A stretch of 33,586 nt of DNA from Clostridiales bacterium (GTDB lineage: Bacteria > Bacillota > Clostridia > Oscillospirales > CAG-382), in the NCBI GenBank assembly GCA_016286245.1, contig JAEESG010000007.1:1-33586 (forward strand), written 5' to 3'. The notes beneath the pieces were generated by a model that saw only the letters and a list, made by a program, of their open reading frames with translations, did not search any database and was not told the origin of the DNA. The translations under genes were made by a program, and so were the position numbers. Positions 1 to 6,887 of the stretch are shown piece after piece (position 1 is the first letter of the stretch; the number at the start of each line of letters is the position of its first letter).

Positions 1-447
1 ACGGCTGTGGTGTTTTGTATATGCTTTGCTTTTTTCGGATATAAGGAAAAACTCGTCATTTATAACGGCGAAAGCAAGGAAATATACAAAACGTACGATA
101 TATACGACGGAATGGAGTTTTCCGTCGAGTTTGTGCATTCGGTGAATAAAAGTCCCGTAAAGGATTATTTTATCGTAAAAAACAATAAGCTTTACGCCGA
201 AAAAACCGTTTATTCCGCGTTCGGAGCGGGCGTGCAGACCGAAATCGAAGAAGGACAGACGCTGTCTTTCGATAAAGACGGAAATATGGTGGTTGAAGGC
301 TTCGATATCGAATTCGATAAGATAAAATATATCGTCGGCACCGTGTCCGACCATATTCTTGAAATAGAGGGACAGAAAATAAGCCTTACCGAAGCGTGCG
401 GAAAAAACGCGCACGTTGTGTTTGAAATCAGGCGAATAAGGAGATAA
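1..447 (+). CDS. DUF1850 protein of a TRAP transporter locus (5' end outside window)
   Basis: The reading frame is open to base 1, and the first possible start codons (GTG at 7 and 10) fall inside a hydrophobic segment (VVFCICFAFFGY), so the true start probably lies upstream of the window. After this single signal-anchor-like stretch comes a compact, beta-rich extracytoplasmic domain containing FSVEFVHSVNKSPVKDYF, which matches the HSV..P..D/E.F pattern of DUF1850. Proteins of this family are small and typically encoded next to fused TRAP permeases. The permease gene follows after only 4 bases, and its AGGAGA ribosome binding site lies within the last codons of this gene, so the two are translated as a unit. 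The molecular role of DUF1850 is not established. A TAXI-type solute-binding protein gene would be expected just upstream, outside the window. Family assignment is by motif and context. Confidence 0.8.
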   Translation, partial: TAVVFCICFAFFGYKEKLVIYNGESKEIYKTYDIYDGMEFSVEFVHSVNKSPVKDYFIVKNNKLYAEKTVYSAFGAGVQTEIEEGQTLSFDKDGNMVVEGFDIEFDKIKYIVGTVSDHILEIEGQKISLTEACGKNAHVVFEIRRIRR

Positions 448-451
448 AACA

Positions 452-2542
452 ATGGCAGAAATTCAGAATACCGAAAACGTTAAGACAGCCGACGAGCTGT
501 TGGCGGAATTTGACAGGGAATCAAATACGAGACAGTTTTCGGGAAAAATCGGGCTCGTTTTGAAGATACTGTTTATGGCGTTCGCCGCATTTATTTTCGG
601 AACGCGGTTTTTTACGCTGCCCGAGCAGGTGAGAATGTCGTCTTTTCTCGGAATAATAATATTCCTCGGATTTATAATTTATCCGCTTTATAAAAAACAG
701 ACGGCAAGAAGAAACTTTATACCGTGGTACGACCTCGTTTTCGCAGTTGTCGGCGCAACGCCGTATTTTTACTACGCGTTCAATTTCAGGGAAATAACGA
801 CAAGGGCGGTTGCGATAAATACGCTTGATAAGGTTATGGCTGTAATCGGCATACTGTTTTTGTTTGAGCTTTGCAGAAGAGCGGTGGGCATCCCGATTTT
901 GTTCGTTGCGGGCGGATTTATCGTGTACGCGTTCGTGTACGGAAAATCGCTTCAGTCGATACTGTATAACCTTTTCTATACGACAAACGGCATACCCGGC
1001 ACGCCGCTGAACGTGTGCTCCACGTTCATAGTGTTCTTCATCATTTTGGGCTCGTTTCTGGAAAAGACGGGAATAGGAACGTTTTTCGTCGACCTTGCAA
1101 ACTCCGTCGCCGGATACGCGTCGGGCGGACCCGCAAAGGTTGCGGTAATCTCGTCGGCGCTTGAGGGAATGTATTCGGGAAGCTCGGTTGCTAACACCGT
1201 CGGAAGCGGAAGCGTAACCATCCCGGTAATGAAGAGTATAGGCTATAAGCCGGAATTTGCGGCGGCGGTTGAGGCCGCGGCGTCGACCGGCGGACAGATC
1301 ATGCCTCCCATCATGGGGGCGGCGGCGTTTCTGATGTCTGAAATCACGGGAATTCCGTACGTAACCATCGCGGTAGCGGCAATACTGCCCGCGGCGCTGT
1401 ATTTTACGGGAATATTCTTTATGATACACTTTGAAGCGAAAAAACTCGGACTTAAAGGCCTTCCGAAAGAAAGCATACCGAATTTCTTCAAACTGTTTTT
1501 CACAAAAGGATACCTCTTTCTGCCGATAATAATGCTCGTAACGCTTATGGCATTTAACAGAACGCCCGCGCAGTCGGCATGTATGGCAATTTTAACGACC
1601 ATGTTCATAATGCTTGCGACGGATATCGTAAAAATGATAAAAAAGCTGAGCAAAAAAGAAGACGTCGCGTCGGATATCATAGATACCGTGCTTCTTTTCG
1701 TTCCGGTAGCCGCATTCTTTATCGCAATGTTCGTAATCGGCATGAAAATGGAAAACGCGGCGATTATTTCGGGACTCCTCTATATAATCACGTCGTTTAT
1801 CGGCAAACAGACCAAGGAATCTGGCAAAACGGCGATAGAAGCGCTTGAAGGCGGTATAAGAAATACGATGGGCGTAACGCTTGCATGCGGACTTGCGGGC
1901 ATAGTTGCGGGAGTAGTTACGATAACGTCCCTCGGCTCGACGCTTATCGACCTTATCGTGCCGATAGCGCATAATAACCTGTTCTTTGCACTGTTCTTGA
2001 CAATGCTCACGTGTATCGTGCTCGGCATGGGCGTGCCCACGACGGCAAACTACCTCATTATGGCGACGATAACGGCGCCGATACTCGTAAAAATGGGCAT
2101 ACCGCTGCTTGCGGCGCATATGTTCGTGTTTTATTTCGGAATAGTTGCCGATATTACGCCGCCCGTTGCACTTGCGGCATACGCGGGAAGCGCGATTGCA
2201 AAGTCAAATCCGCTGAAAACCGGAGTTACGGCTACGCGCCTTGCACTCACGGCGTTTATCATACCGTACATATTTGCGTTTAACCCGAAAATGCTGTTTA
2301 TCGAGGCAAACGCACTCGACGTCGTACTAATAATAATAACGTCGATTATCGGTATTATCGCGATTTCCGCGGGACTTGAGAGATTTTTCGTAAGAAAACT
2401 CGCGGTGTACGAGGTAATTTTGCTTCTTGTCGGCGGACTGCTCATGATTTACCCGGGACTCGTTACGGATGCGGTCGGAGTCGGACTTATAGCGGTTGTC
2501 GCGGTAGTGCAGTTTATCATAGGTAAAAAAGCAAGAGAATAA
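452..2542 (+). CDS. TRAP transporter permease, fused 4TM/12TM (DctQ-DctM) type
   Basis: This 696-residue, almost entirely hydrophobic protein fuses the small and large TRAP permease subunits. Residues about 35-190 hold the first membrane block, followed by the large DctM-like domain. Recognisable blocks are GMYSGSSVANTVGSGSVTIP near residue 240, the Gly/Pro-rich STGGQIMPPIMGAAAFLM around 275-295, and LGMGVPTTANYLIMATITAP near 525. These are typical of the TAXI-TRAP 4TM/12TM fusion family. It would import an organic acid or similar solute, driven by an ion gradient, using a periplasmic/lipoprotein receptor; the substrate cannot be read from the permease. The ATG at 452 has an AGGAGA site 8 bases upstream. 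An intrinsic terminator at 2550-2574 ends the operon. Confidence 0.93.
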   Translation: MAEIQNTENVKTADELLAEFDRESNTRQFSGKIGLVLKILFMAFAAFIFGTRFFTLPEQVRMSSFLGIIIFLGFIIYPLYKKQTARRNFIPWYDLVFAVVGATPYFYYAFNFREITTRAVAINTLDKVMAVIGILFLFELCRRAVGIPILFVAGGFIVYAFVYGKSLQSILYNLFYTTNGIPGTPLNVCSTFIVFFIILGSFLEKTGIGTFFVDLANSVAGYASGGPAKVAVISSALEGMYSGSSVANTVGSGSVTIPVMKSIGYKPEFAAAVEAAASTGGQIMPPIMGAAAFLMSEITGIPYVTIAVAAILPAALYFTGIFFMIHFEAKKLGLKGLPKESIPNFFKLFFTKGYLFLPIIMLVTLMAFNRTPAQSACMAILTTMFIMLATDIVKMIKKLSKKEDVASDIIDTVLLFVPVAAFFIAMFVIGMKMENAAIISGLLYIITSFIGKQTKESGKTAIEALEGGIRNTMGVTLACGLAGIVAGVVTITSLGSTLIDLIVPIAHNNLFFALFLTMLTCIVLGMGVPTTANYLIMATITAPILVKMGIPLLAAHMFVFYFGIVADITPPVALAAYAGSAIAKSNPLKTGVTATRLALTAFIIPYIFAFNPKMLFIEANALDVVLIIITSIIGIIAISAGLERFFVRKLAVYEVILLLVGGLLMIYPGLVTDAVGVGLIAVVAVVQFIIGKKARE

Positions 2543-2549
2543 ATTTTAA

Positions 2550-2574
2550 AGCGGCGGAGAATCCGCCGCTTTTT
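2550..2574 (+). terminator. Intrinsic terminator of the TRAP operon
   Basis: A perfect 9-bp stem AGCGGCGGA/TCCGCCGCT with a GAA loop is followed by a run of five T. It begins 8 bases after the TRAP permease stop codon and separates this operon from the met promoter at 2592. Confidence 0.92.
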
Positions 2575-2591
2575 CACATAATTCAAAAAAC

Positions 2592-2620
2592 TTGACAACC
2601 TGACGCACGTATGATATAAT
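2592..2620 (+). promoter_or_regulatory. Consensus sigma-A promoter of the metNIQ operon
   Basis: TTGACA at 2592-2597 and TATAAT at 2615-2620 are separated by exactly 17 bases, a perfect housekeeping promoter. The predicted transcript starts near 2627, so the leader ORF at 2648 would have a 5' UTR of about 21 bases carrying a strong AGGAGG site. Such a strong promoter in front of a biosynthetic/uptake operon fits control by premature termination downstream. Confidence 0.92.
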
Positions 2621-2647
2621 GAACAAAAATCAGAAGGAGGAAGAATA

Positions 2648-2746
2648 ATGCAAAACGAATTCAGAATGATGCGAATGCTTTGCTCCCGGACAGATTCAAT
2701 GTGCGGGTTTATTCTTGCGCCTTCCGATAAACAGGTTCTTGCATAG
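2648..2746 (+). CDS. Met-rich leader peptide of the metNIQ attenuator (too short for the ORF track)
   Basis: A 32-codon ORF starts at ATG 2648, with AGGAGG at 2635-2640 (7-base spacing), and ends at TAG 2744-2746. Its peptide begins MQNEFRMMRMLCSRTDSMCG. Five of 32 codons are ATG (1, 7, 8, 10, 18), with two Cys codons (12, 19) and Arg codons AGA/CGA/CGG between the Met codons. It lies between a consensus promoter and an intrinsic terminator directly upstream of the methionine importer. This composition and position are those expected of a ribosome-stalling leader peptide that senses methionyl-tRNA supply. Codons 22-27 overlap the segment that can pair with the terminator's 5' arm. I infer attenuation; I know of no family name for this peptide. 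Confidence 0.8.
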   Translation: MQNEFRMMRMLCSRTDSMCGFILAPSDKQVLA

Positions 2747-2801
2747 AATAAAAGCATTGATGCCGTCCGGAAGTTGCAAGACTTCCGGTTTTGTTGTTTA
2801 T
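2713..2801 (+). promoter_or_regulatory. Terminator/antiterminator switch of the metNIQ leader
   Basis: The terminator has an 8-bp stem, CCGGAAGT (2767-2774) and ACTTCCGG (2781-2788), a 6-base loop and the T-rich tract TTTTGTTGTTTAT. A segment inside the leader ORF, TCTTGCGCCTTCCG (2713-2726), can pair with CGGAAGTTGCAAGA (2768-2781): 12 Watson-Crick pairs, one G-U and one mismatch. That pairing would consume nearly the entire 5' arm and the loop of the terminator, so the structures are mutually exclusive. A secondary complement, TCTTGCA (2737-2743) to TGCAAGA (2775-2781), and CCGGAC (2686-2691) to GTCCGG (2765-2770) also exist. A ribosome paused at Met codons 7-10 or 18 would leave 2713-2726 free and so favour readthrough. 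These pairings were found by hand, without energy calculations. Confidence 0.78.
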
Positions 2802-2823
2802 AGGCAAAAAGAAAGGTAAAAAA

Positions 2824-3810
2824 ATGATTGAACTTGAACATTTGAGTAAAGTGTTTGACGCCTCGTCAAAGAATATAAAAGCCGTAAACGACGTGTCCTT
2901 GAAAATTGAGAAGGGCGACGTGTACGGCATAATAGGACTTTCCGGCGCGGGAAAATCCACGCTTGTAAGATGTATAAACTTCCTCGAAAAGCCGACGGGC
3001 GGAAAAGTCGTCTTTGACGGAATCGACCTCGGAACGCTTCCGCATAAGGAACTGCTCAAACAAAGACAGAAAATGTCCATGATATTCCAGAATTTCAACC
3101 TCCTGTCGCAGAGAACGGCGCTTAAAAACGTGTGCTATCCGCTCGAAATAATAGGAACGCCCAAAAAGGAAGCGCAGGAAAAGGCGAAAAAACTGCTCGA
3201 TACCGTGGGACTTTCCGATAGGATTTATTCGTATCCCGCACAGCTTTCGGGCGGACAAAAGCAGAGAGTCGCAATAGCAAGAGCGCTTGCAACCGACCCT
3301 CAGGTGCTGCTGTGCGACGAGGCGACAAGCGCGCTCGACCCGAATACGACAAGAGCAATACTTTCGCTTCTCAAAAAGATAAATACCGAAATGGGCGTTA
3401 CGATAATCGTAATCACCCACGAAATGAAGGTTGTAGAACAGATATGCAATAAGGTCGCGGTAATAGAAAACGGAAAGATCGTGGAACAGGGCTACGTAAA
3501 GGAGATATTCATGTCGCCCTCGTCCGATATCGCAAAGGAACTGATTCTTCCGAAATACGAAAACGCAAATAAAACGCTTTCGCAAAGAATTTTGAGAATT
3601 GCGTTCGACGGACGCTCGTCCGTGGAGCCGCTTATTGCAAATCTGATCCTTGAATGCAGGGTCGTCGTGAATATCATGGGCGCCGACATGAAGGACATAA
3701 ACGGCGTTGCGTACGGACAGATGCTGCTGCAGCTTCCCGAGGACGATACCGCGGTAAACAGAATAAAAGCCTACCTTGATAAAAAAGACGTAAAGTACGA
3801 GGAGGTGTGA
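2824..3810 (+). CDS. metN: Methionine ABC transporter ATP-binding protein MetN
   Basis: This is the cytoplasmic ATPase of the D/L-methionine importer (328 residues, MIELEHLSKVF start). Walker A GLSGAGKS spans residues 38-45, the LSGGQKQR signature is at 141-148 and Walker B VLLCDEATS at about 161-169. The last ~75 residues (from SQRILRIAF) form the NIL/ACT-like domain that in MetN allows inhibition by intracellular methionine. The ORF track starts at a TTG at 2791, but that codon lies in the terminator's U-tract and lacks a ribosome binding site. ATG 2824, preceded by GAAAGG, is the better start. The stop overlaps the ribosome binding region of metI. Expression is probably set by the leader attenuator at 2648-2801. 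Confidence 0.96.
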   Translation: MIELEHLSKVFDASSKNIKAVNDVSLKIEKGDVYGIIGLSGAGKSTLVRCINFLEKPTGGKVVFDGIDLGTLPHKELLKQRQKMSMIFQNFNLLSQRTALKNVCYPLEIIGTPKKEAQEKAKKLLDTVGLSDRIYSYPAQLSGGQKQRVAIARALATDPQVLLCDEATSALDPNTTRAILSLLKKINTEMGVTIIVITHEMKVVEQICNKVAVIENGKIVEQGYVKEIFMSPSSDIAKELILPKYENANKTLSQRILRIAFDGRSSVEPLIANLILECRVVVNIMGADMKDINGVAYGQMLLQLPEDDTAVNRIKAYLDKKDVKYEEV

Positions 3811-3815
3811 AAATA

Positions 3816-4505
3816 ATGATAGAAGCATTGGATAATATACTCGGAACGGGTATGACCGTAATGTACTTGAATTCGATAGCAACAACCGTCAAAATTACGC
3901 TGACCAGCACGTTTCTTGCGTACCTTATCGGTTTTCCGCTCGGAATAATTCTTTACGGAACTGCATCGGAAAGCATTTTTCCGAATAAATACGTAAACGC
4001 GGTAACGGGATTTATCGTAAATATATTAAGATCCATACCGTTTGTAATACTGCTCGTAATGACACAGCCGCTCGCAAGCGTGATTATCGGCACAAGACTT
4101 GGAGATAACGCGTTTATTTTCCACCTCGTAATAGCGGCAGCCCCCTTTGTCGCAAGAATGATAGAGTCCTCGCTTAAAGAAGTCGACGCAGGCGTCATAG
4201 AAGCGGCGCAGTCGATGGGCTCGAACAATTTTCAGATAATAACGAAAGTGGTAATTCCCGAAGCAAAACCGTCCCTTATAATAGGAAGCGCGATTGCTAT
4301 AACGACAATTCTCGGATATACGCCCATGACCTATCTGATAGCGGGCGGAGGCCTCGGAGAAATGGCGGTAAGATACGGCCTTTATAAGTTCGACGAACAG
4401 ACCATGTATATTTCGTCGATACTTCTCATAATTCTCGTGCAGATACTCCAGGAAACGCTGAATCATATAGCAAAATCAAGCGATAAAAGAATACGAAACA
4501 AATAA
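3816..4505 (+). CDS. metI: Methionine ABC transporter permease MetI
   Basis: This is the inner-membrane permease subunit (229 residues) with about five transmembrane helices. The cytoplasmic coupling (EAA) loop is EVDAGVIEAAQSMGSNNFQI, the segment that contacts MetN. The family identity comes from this loop and from the metN-metI-metQ gene order. The ORF track opens at GTG 3807, overlapping the metN stop, but GAGGAGG at 3799-3805 would be only one base from it. ATG 3816 gives a spacing of about 10 bases and is preferred. A gap of only 27 bases with its own AGGAG site separates it from metQ. Confidence 0.95.
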   Translation: MIEALDNILGTGMTVMYLNSIATTVKITLTSTFLAYLIGFPLGIILYGTASESIFPNKYVNAVTGFIVNILRSIPFVILLVMTQPLASVIIGTRLGDNAFIFHLVIAAAPFVARMIESSLKEVDAGVIEAAQSMGSNNFQIITKVVIPEAKPSLIIGSAIAITTILGYTPMTYLIAGGGLGEMAVRYGLYKFDEQTMYISSILLIILVQILQETLNHIAKSSDKRIRNK

Positions 4506-4532
4506 TTTTTAAATAAAAAAAGGAGAAAAATC

Positions 4533-5339
4533 ATGAAAAACACACTTAAAATTTTAGCTCTCGTAATTGCGGCACTTCTGGTGTTTGCAAGCTGCACAAA
4601 GCAGGCGGACGACAAAAAAATCGTGGTTGCCGCAAGCTCGACTCCCCACGCGGAAATCTTAGAGCAGTGCACAGACGCTCTCAAAGAACAAGGCTATACG
4701 CTTGAAATCAAGGTTATGGACGACTATATCATCCCTAATACCGCAACGGAAAGCGGCGACGTTGACGCAAACTATTTCCAGCATCAGCCGTACCTCGATG
4801 AATTCAACGCAAGCAACGGCACGCACCTCGTAACCGTCGCAAAGGTTCACTATGAACCCTACGCCGTTTACGCGGGCACGAGTAAGTCTCTTGACGAGAT
4901 TCCCGAAGGCGCAAAGATAGCGGTTCCCAATGACCCGTCAAACGAAGCGCGCGCGCTTCAGCTCCTTGCGGCAAAAGGATTTTTCAAGCTTGCCGACGGC
5001 GCAGGCCTTAAGGCAACGAAGCTTGATATAACCGAAAACCCGAATAACTACGAGATAGTTGAAATGGAAGCGGCTCTTTTACCGTCCGTTCTCGACGAAG
5101 TGAACGTTGCCGTTATAAACGGCAACTACGCAATCGGCGCGGGACTCAAGGTTTCAGAAGCGCTTGCGGTTGAAGACGCAGAGTCGGAAGCCGCTCAGAC
5201 GTTCGCAAATATCATCGTCGTAAAAGAGGGCAACGAGAATAACGAAAAGATTAAGGCGCTCGTAAACGCAGTTCAGAGCGAAAAGGTAAAGACGTTTATC
5301 GAAGAAAAATACGATAAAGCCGTAATAGCAATATTCTGA
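4533..5339 (+). CDS. metQ: Methionine-binding lipoprotein MetQ (NlpA family)
   Basis: This is the substrate-binding lipoprotein of the methionine importer (268 residues, the usual size). The N-terminus is a lipoprotein signal peptide: Lys near the start, a hydrophobic core (ILALVIAALLVF) and the lipobox FASC with the lipidated Cys at residue 21. The mature part opens KIVVAASSTPHAEILEQ and contains DVDANYFQHQPYLDEFN and IAVPNDPSNEARALQLL, hallmark blocks of the NlpA/MetQ family. It would be anchored outside the membrane and deliver methionine to MetNI. It is the last gene of the operon; a bidirectional terminator follows 13 bases after the stop. Confidence 0.95.
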   Translation: MKNTLKILALVIAALLVFASCTKQADDKKIVVAASSTPHAEILEQCTDALKEQGYTLEIKVMDDYIIPNTATESGDVDANYFQHQPYLDEFNASNGTHLVTVAKVHYEPYAVYAGTSKSLDEIPEGAKIAVPNDPSNEARALQLLAAKGFFKLADGAGLKATKLDITENPNNYEIVEMEAALLPSVLDEVNVAVINGNYAIGAGLKVSEALAVEDAESEAAQTFANIIVVKEGNENNEKIKALVNAVQSEKVKTFIEEKYDKAVIAIF

Positions 5340-5352
5340 TAATCAAAAAAAT

Positions 5353-5383
5353 AAAAAAGAGGCGTGAAAACGCCTCTTTTTTT
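5353..5383. terminator. Bidirectional terminator between metQ and spoVAE
   Basis: AAAAAAGAGGCGT, a GAAA loop and ACGCCTCTTTTTTT form a hairpin with A/T tracts on both sides. It can therefore terminate both the rightward met operon and the leftward spoVA operon, whose last stop codon lies 2 bases away. Confidence 0.92.
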
Positions 5384-5384
5384 G

Positions 5385-5738
5385 TTATTTTCTGCGGCTT
5401 TTGAATAAAAGCGCCGAAATAAGCGAAAAAAGCATGACCGCGGAAATTCCCGCCGCCGTGCCGGTAAGACCGCCCGATAAAATGCCGAAAACCCCTTTTT
5501 CGTCAACCGCCTTCTGCACACCCTGTATCAAAGAGTGCCCGAATCCGAGAAGGGGAACCGACGCGCCAGCGCCCGCAAAATCGGCAATATATTTGTATAC
5601 GCCGAGAGCCGATAAAACCGCGCCCGCAACGACGTAACCGACAAGTATGCGCGCGGGAGTAAGCTTCGTCTTGTCAATCAGTATCTGCGCGATAACGCAG
5701 AGAAGTCCGCCTACCATAAATGCCCATAAATACTGCAT
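5385..5738 (-). CDS. spoVAE: Stage V sporulation protein AE
   Basis: This is a small membrane protein (117 residues) of the spore inner-membrane SpoVA channel, which moves Ca-dipicolinic acid during sporulation and germination. Hydrophobic helices begin at YLWAFMVGGLLCVIAQILI and ILVGYVVAGAVLSALGVY. The conserved GAGASVPLLGFGHSLIQGV and GILSGGLTGTAAGISAV blocks are typical of SpoVAE. The ORF track starts at 5783, but ATG 5738 (MQYLWAF) has an AAGGAG site about 8 bases upstream and gives the usual family length. It lies 13 bases downstream of spoVAD and is surely co-transcribed with it. Confidence 0.95.
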   Translation of the reverse strand: MQYLWAFMVGGLLCVIAQILIDKTKLTPARILVGYVVAGAVLSALGVYKYIADFAGAGASVPLLGFGHSLIQGVQKAVDEKGVFGILSGGLTGTAAGISAVMLFSLISALLFKSRRK

Positions 5739-5751
5739 ATAATTCTCCTTT

Positions 5752-6774
5752 TTATTCGGATTTGAGAACCGCCATGTGCGCAATCGCAGGAATGGATAAC
5801 CCCTGCGTTACACTCTGCGGACTCATCATGGCACCTGTGCCGATAACGCCGATTTTTTTGCAAAATCCCGAACTCAGTAAAGAAAATAAATGACCGCACG
5901 TAACGACGGCGCTGCATCCGCAGCCGGAGCCTCCGCATCCGACGTTCTGCGCGCTTTCGTCATAAATCATCTCCCCGCAGTCCTTGAGCAGACCTTCGCG
6001 GTAAATTCCCTTGTTTTGCAATATTTCTTCGCAAATGTTGCGTCCTTCTCTGCCAAGGTCGCCCGTCGCGATAAAATCAAAATCGGAAAGGGAAGAAGCT
6101 TTTGCATAAGCTTCAATCGTGTCGGCGGCGGCGGGCGCCATTGCGGCGCCCATGTTTGCGGGATCTCTGATCCCGAAATCATTTACGATACCGTAAATGC
6201 CGCCGCCTATGAAAACGCCGCTTTCATCTTTGGCCGCCTTTGTCAGAAGAACCGCACCCACGCCCGTTACCGTGGTCTGTGCGGTAGTGCCGGGGACGGC
6301 GCCGTATTCGAGAGGGTATCTGAATTGCCGTTCCGCCGAGCAGAAATCGGAGGATGCGACGACTATCGCATTTTTCACATGTCCCGAGTCAATCATAACC
6401 GAGGCGCAAAGCAAACCCAGAACGAAAGTCGAACACGCGCCGTAAAGGCCGACGTAGGGAATGTCAAAACCGGCAAGACCGTAACCGGTTGAGGTGCATT
6501 GATTCATAAGGTCGCCGCCGAACATGATGTCGACGTCCTGCTCTTTTATGCCGGCTTTTGATAAGAGCATGTTTACGGTAACGCGCACGGCTTCTTCCTC
6601 GCCTTTTTCAAAGGTTTTCTTTCCGAGACTGTCTTCGCCCAGATAAATGTCGAGCGTGTCTCCGAGAGGCCCGTCTTTTTCATATTTTCCGCCGCAGCAG
6701 GCGGTGCTTGATATTTTGATTTTGTTTTTGAAAGCTATAACCGAACGCGAAGAAACTCGCTGCGCATAATTCAT
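5752..6774 (-). CDS. spoVAD: Stage V sporulation protein AD
   Basis: SpoVAD has a thiolase/ketosynthase-like fold, associates with the spore inner membrane and binds dipicolinic acid. The 340-residue length is normal. Visible landmarks are FGGDLMNQCTSTGYGLAGF, the YGACSTFVLGLLCAS block with the thiolase-like Cys, VASSDFCSAERQFRYPLEYG, the GDLGREG loop, and the Cys/Gly-rich NVGCGGSGCGCSAV near the C-terminus. The start ATG 6774 has AGGAGAG 8-9 bases upstream. In most spore formers spoVAC precedes spoVAD; here the next gene upstream is the divergent GH20 gene, so spoVAC must be elsewhere or absent. Expression in the forespore (sigma G) is expected, but I could not identify a convincing sigma-G promoter. 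Confidence 0.96.
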   Translation of the reverse strand: MNYAQRVSSRSVIAFKNKIKISSTACCGGKYEKDGPLGDTLDIYLGEDSLGKKTFEKGEEEAVRVTVNMLLSKAGIKEQDVDIMFGGDLMNQCTSTGYGLAGFDIPYVGLYGACSTFVLGLLCASVMIDSGHVKNAIVVASSDFCSAERQFRYPLEYGAVPGTTAQTTVTGVGAVLLTKAAKDESGVFIGGGIYGIVNDFGIRDPANMGAAMAPAAADTIEAYAKASSLSDFDFIATGDLGREGRNICEEILQNKGIYREGLLKDCGEMIYDESAQNVGCGGSGCGCSAVVTCGHLFSLLSSGFCKKIGVIGTGAMMSPQSVTQGLSIPAIAHMAVLKSE

Positions 6775-6835
6775 AAAACTCTCTCCTTTTTTGTTTTATT
6801 TTTAGCAAATAAGGAAGAATTATTCATTAATTATG

Positions 6836-6864
6836 TTGACAAAAATGGGTAAAAATGCTAAAAT
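6836..6864 (+). promoter_or_regulatory. Sigma-A promoter of the GH20 gene
   Basis: TTGACA (6836-6841) and TAAAAT (6859-6864) are separated by 17 bases. Transcription should start near 6871, 17 bases before the ATG at 6888, with GAGGTG as ribosome binding site. Confidence 0.85.
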
Positions 6865-6887
6865 TAAACAAAAAAGAGGTGTAAAAT

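Noticed and set aside
2791-2823. TTG start for metN 11 codons upstream of ATG 2824
   Set aside because: The TTG lies in the terminator U-tract, has no ribosome binding site, and the extra residues (LFIGKKKGKK) are not part of MetN.
2543-2823. SAM riboswitch or Met T-box upstream of metN
   Set aside because: I found no S-box core, no T-box AGGGTGGNACCGCG-like sequence and no specifier-loop architecture; the leader is only about 200 bases with a small ORF.
6775-6835. Sigma-G promoter for spoVAD
   Set aside because: TGAATA is present on the minus strand at a plausible distance, but the -10 region (AAAATAA) does not match CATnnTA well enough.
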